A stretch of 8,066 nt of DNA from Bacteroidaceae bacterium. GTDB lineage: Bacteria; Bacteroidota; Bacteroidia; Bacteroidales; Bacteroidaceae. Location of the stretch: NCBI GenBank assembly GCA_900765575.1, contig CAAFRW010000101.1:1-8066 (forward strand). The letters run 5' to 3'. Below the pieces are notes generated by a model. It was not told the DNA's origin and searched no databases. It saw nothing but the letters and a program-made list of their open reading frames with translations. Position numbers and translations under genes: made by a program. Positions 5,980-8,066 of the stretch are shown piece after piece (the first letter of the stretch is position 1; each line of letters begins with the position of its first letter).

Positions 5980-6366
5980 CTACTTGACAATAGTTTTATC
6001 GGCTTTTCTCCAGCCCTGTATCCCATTATCTAAGTCGTATACCTGATATCCGGCTTTGATGAGTTCCTGCGCAGCTTTCTTGCTTCGGCGTCCGCTTTTG
6101 CAATAAACGGCTACTGGGGCGTCCTTAGATAAAAGTTGTTGTGCGGCATTCTCGAAATGGTCGTCCATAACGTTAATATTCAGAGCGCCCGGGAGGTGCC
6201 CTTCAGAATATTCGGCAGCAGTGCGTACGTCCACCAACTGTACCTTATCGTCTGTAATCAACTCTTCGAATTTATCGGGAGAGAGTGATTGGATATCAGG
6301 TGATTTCTGGCAGGCATAAAGTATACCGACAATAAAGCAAATGCTGACAACTAAAATCGTTTTCAT
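5980..6366 (-). CDS. Rhodanese-domain lipoprotein
   Basis: Single-domain rhodanese of 128 residues with an export signal. The first 18 residues form a hydrophobic signal ending ILYA, with C19 as probable lipidation site, so the protein is likely anchored in the periplasm or envelope; tyrosine at the -2 position is unusual for a strict lipobox, which leaves a cleaved or anchored signal peptide as alternatives. The rhodanese domain (about 25-126) shows LVDVRTAAEYSEGHLPGA (44-61) and the active-site loop CKSGRRS (89-95) with catalytic C89 present, followed by AAQELIKAGY and the closing NGIQGWR. Members of the family carry persulfide sulfur on this cysteine; the substrate here is unknown. It is the last gene of the minus-strand unit, 13 nt after the NigD-like gene, with no ribosome binding site visible in that short AT-rich gap. 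Confidence 0.9.
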   Translation of the reverse strand: MKTILVVSICFIVGILYACQKSPDIQSLSPDKFEELITDDKVQLVDVRTAAEYSEGHLPGALNINVMDDHFENAAQQLLSKDAPVAVYCKSGRRSKKAAQELIKAGYQVYDLDNGIQGWRKADKTIVK

Positions 6367-6379
6367 AACTAAGAATATT

Positions 6380-7039
6380 TTAATAGGCGAACTTCCAGGT
6401 TTTTATTCCTTCTTTATAGGTGTTAACTCTAAAATAGATGGAGTCCCCCTTTTGCATGGAATAACTATGTAAGGGAACAGAAAGGTATGTTTTTTGTTCG
6501 TATGCCTCCAAATCATTATTCCGGTCGTGATATAGTTTCAGATACACCTTCGTTATACCTTCGCGGGTTACTACACTATCTTCAATGAAATGGTAGCTAT
6601 GTGTAATGTTTTGTGCTTTAGGCAAAACAATGATATTTAAATAATTTCTTCCACGCCAGATACTTTGTACGGACAGAGGGTCTGTTTTAACCCCATGTAT
6701 AAATTTCTCGGAAGGGATAGGAGTAGAGGAGAAAACCAACTTTAAGGAATAGGCTTTGGCCTGATTCGATTGAGTATCTATTCTCTCATACATACAGAGT
6801 GCGCGATAATAGCTATCGGTCTGAAGCTCTTTTGCCGAAACATTATTCTCTAACAGGAGCGTTTCACCCTGGTCCGTAACAATTTTGTCTATATAAGAAG
6901 CTGAATTGACGTATGCATCCACAAACTCCGTCAAAACAGGAGGATACACATAATTATCGTCGTCACCACAGCTAGCGCTTAATAACGTGAAGAGCAACAA
7001 ACTCAGAAACGGCGTCAAAGTGTATCTTTTCTTTCTCAT
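6380..7039 (-). CDS. NigD-like lipoprotein
   Basis: A 219-residue lipoprotein resembling the NigD-like family of Bacteroidota, named after a gene in the Prevotella nigrescens nigrescin bacteriocin locus; the molecular function of the family is not known. A basic start (MRKKR), a leucine-rich hydrophobic stretch and LLSASC place the lipidated cysteine at C24. The residues right after it, GDDD, fit the acidic lipoprotein export signal described for Bacteroidota surface lipoproteins, so exposure on the outer surface is likely (inference). The rest is beta-rich, with an N-terminal part at about 35-90 and a C-terminal domain at about 95-215, including LYHDRNNDLEAYEQKTYLSVPL and a closing TWKFAY. 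Its ATG overlaps the upstream acyltransferase stop (ATGA, 7036-7039), so translation is probably coupled. Confidence 0.82.
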   Translation of the reverse strand: MRKKRYTLTPFLSLLLFTLLSASCGDDDNYVYPPVLTEFVDAYVNSASYIDKIVTDQGETLLLENNVSAKELQTDSYYRALCMYERIDTQSNQAKAYSLKLVFSSTPIPSEKFIHGVKTDPLSVQSIWRGRNYLNIIVLPKAQNITHSYHFIEDSVVTREGITKVYLKLYHDRNNDLEAYEQKTYLSVPLHSYSMQKGDSIYFRVNTYKEGIKTWKFAY

Positions 7040-8066
7040 AGCGAGGTTGCGTTTAAATAGTTAATAAGTGGATTCGCATACATGGCAAGCAGTTTATCCC
7101 GTAAGAAAGGAATGTCTTTATGGGGCAAATCTATTTTATTCAATTGTCCGGTTAAGTAGGTTTCAAAGGTTTCTTTTTCCTTTTCTGTATAATGAACACT
7201 GAAACGTTGCTCACCTTTCCATAAATCATAAGCTACGTAGTTGCCGGGATAGAACCGGTAATGCGTATGAATACTTTTATCAATGAAAGCGGATATATGC
7301 GTAAAGAGCTCTTGTTTGGGTAAAGTGCGGTTTAACGTTTCGAGCATTGTATTGATGCAAGGAGCAATCTGGAAATGGATGCGCCCTTTATATCCGAACA
7401 GTCCGGTTTGCATGTTGTTTAAATCGTCTTGCGTTGTTTTCTTAAAATCTGGCATATCTCGTTTCATCTGAAACTCTTTTGCTTTAAGAAAATCGCAAGG
7501 GTCATATTCATAAGAAATAGCTACCGGGGTAATGTTTAGAGAAAGAAGCCGTTCAATCAAATCGCCTTCTCCGCCCATAGCCATCATTTTTAATACACTG
7601 TCTTGTGTCCGGTCGTTCGAGTCTTTGGCGCGTCCTTCGCGTTGGGCAATCCAAATGCTTTCATGCTTTTCCGCAATGGCAAAATGCATGTAGCGGGACA
7701 TCCGTGCTGATGCTTCCAGCATTTGTCGCATAGTAAGCGCACGCTGTACAATGAACGATTTATTTACGCGAACCAGCTTTTTAATCCATGGATAAATAAG
7801 AAGATTGTCTCCGATGGCAATCTCTACCGTATTCATGTCATTGTCGACCAGCAAGATGGAGAGAAAACCCGAATCGAGAATAATATCCCGGTGGTTCGAT
7901 ATGAATGTATACGATTGCTTTTTGTCTACAAGCGAAGAACAGTCCATAGTTAAACCGTCGCTGTGTTTTTGGGCAATGTCCCATAAAAAATCATAGCAGA
8001 ACGTTTTTTGGAACTCCATATTTGTTTTGCACGAACGCATTTTGGCGGCAAAAACCTCAAAAGGAA
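7036..8066 (-). CDS. PlsC-type acyltransferase, probably 5'-truncated by the window edge
   Basis: Glycerolipid acyltransferase-like protein (the 1-acylglycerol-3-phosphate acyltransferase superfamily), expected to act at the inner membrane in lipid acylation; donor and acceptor are not determined. Numbering from the first ATG in view (8038-8040, 334 codons): FISNHRDIILD (46-56) resembles acyltransferase motif I, KSFIVQR (94-100) motif II, WIAQREGRAKD (130-140) motif III and ITPVAISYEYDPCDF (170-184) motif IV. The C-terminal region (about 245-275) has IDKSIHTHYRFYPGNYVAYDL. The frame stays open from that ATG to the window edge (eight more codons, PFEVFAAK), no ribosome binding site precedes the ATG, and relatives as I recall them carry N-terminal sequence before this point; the true start is therefore probably outside the window. 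It heads the visible part of a three-gene unit. Confidence 0.8.
   Translation of the reverse strand, partial: PFEVFAAKMRSCKTNMEFQKTFCYDFLWDIAQKHSDGLTMDCSSLVDKKQSYTFISNHRDIILDSGFLSILLVDNDMNTVEIAIGDNLLIYPWIKKLVRVNKSFIVQRALTMRQMLEASARMSRYMHFAIAEKHESIWIAQREGRAKDSNDRTQDSVLKMMAMGGEGDLIERLLSLNITPVAISYEYDPCDFLKAKEFQMKRDMPDFKKTTQDDLNNMQTGLFGYKGRIHFQIAPCINTMLETLNRTLPKQELFTHISAFIDKSIHTHYRFYPGNYVAYDLWKGEQRFSVHYTEKEKETFETYLTGQLNKIDLPHKDIPFLRDKLLAMYANPLINYLNATSL

Noticed and set aside
5817..6026. Minus-strand 69-codon frame overlapping the rhodanese 3' end
   Set aside because: It starts inside the rhodanese gene in another frame and has no ribosome binding site or recognisable similarity.

Overview
The window reads as chromosome of a Bacteroides-like member of the Bacteroidota. 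Supporting signs are an argF'-type transcarbamylase with the residue pattern of the Bacteroides N-succinylornithine enzyme, a DUF4369 plus thioredoxin-fold fusion with a signal peptide, a NigD-like lipoprotein whose cysteine is followed by GDDD, mostly weak or absent Shine-Dalgarno sequences, and matches to the Bacteroides -7 promoter element TAnnTTTG. Most of it is ordinary core metabolism and envelope genes. The unexplained structure is concentrated in one 482-bp gap.

Layout, plus strand: a small DUF2007 protein (105-344) ends before a 16-bp hairpin terminator (380-424). A -7 element at 479-486 then precedes proB (518-1609), which overlaps proA (1603-2847) by 7 nt. A 120-bp gap holding a possible 25-codon upstream ORF leads to argF' (2968-3924). 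ProB and ProA carry out the first two steps from glutamate toward proline. ArgF' is the carbamoylation step of the acylated ornithine route to arginine, so the cluster joins two glutamate-derived amino-acid pathways.

The gap 3925-4406 has no conventional gene. It holds a perfect -7 element (3972-3979), three GAACGTTC palindromes with centres exactly 22 bp apart (4018-4078), and a short, very basic ORF with an excellent ribosome binding site (4280-4396) whose message can fold into two competing hairpins. Downstream is an exported DUF4369/thioredoxin-like protein (4407-5510), closed by a strong terminator (5601-5645).

The gap 5511-5979 separates convergent transcription units and contains only that terminator and weak open frames. 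On the minus strand, running from the right edge leftward, is an apparent three-gene operon: a PlsC-type acyltransferase probably cut by the window edge (8066-7036), a NigD-like lipoprotein (7039-6380, 4-nt overlap), and a rhodanese-domain lipoprotein (6366-5980). Together they suggest an envelope-directed unit of unknown purpose.

The best candidates for something undescribed are the 22-bp-phased palindrome array and the basic mini-ORF leader that follows it. Both are seen directly in the sequence; their function is inference.
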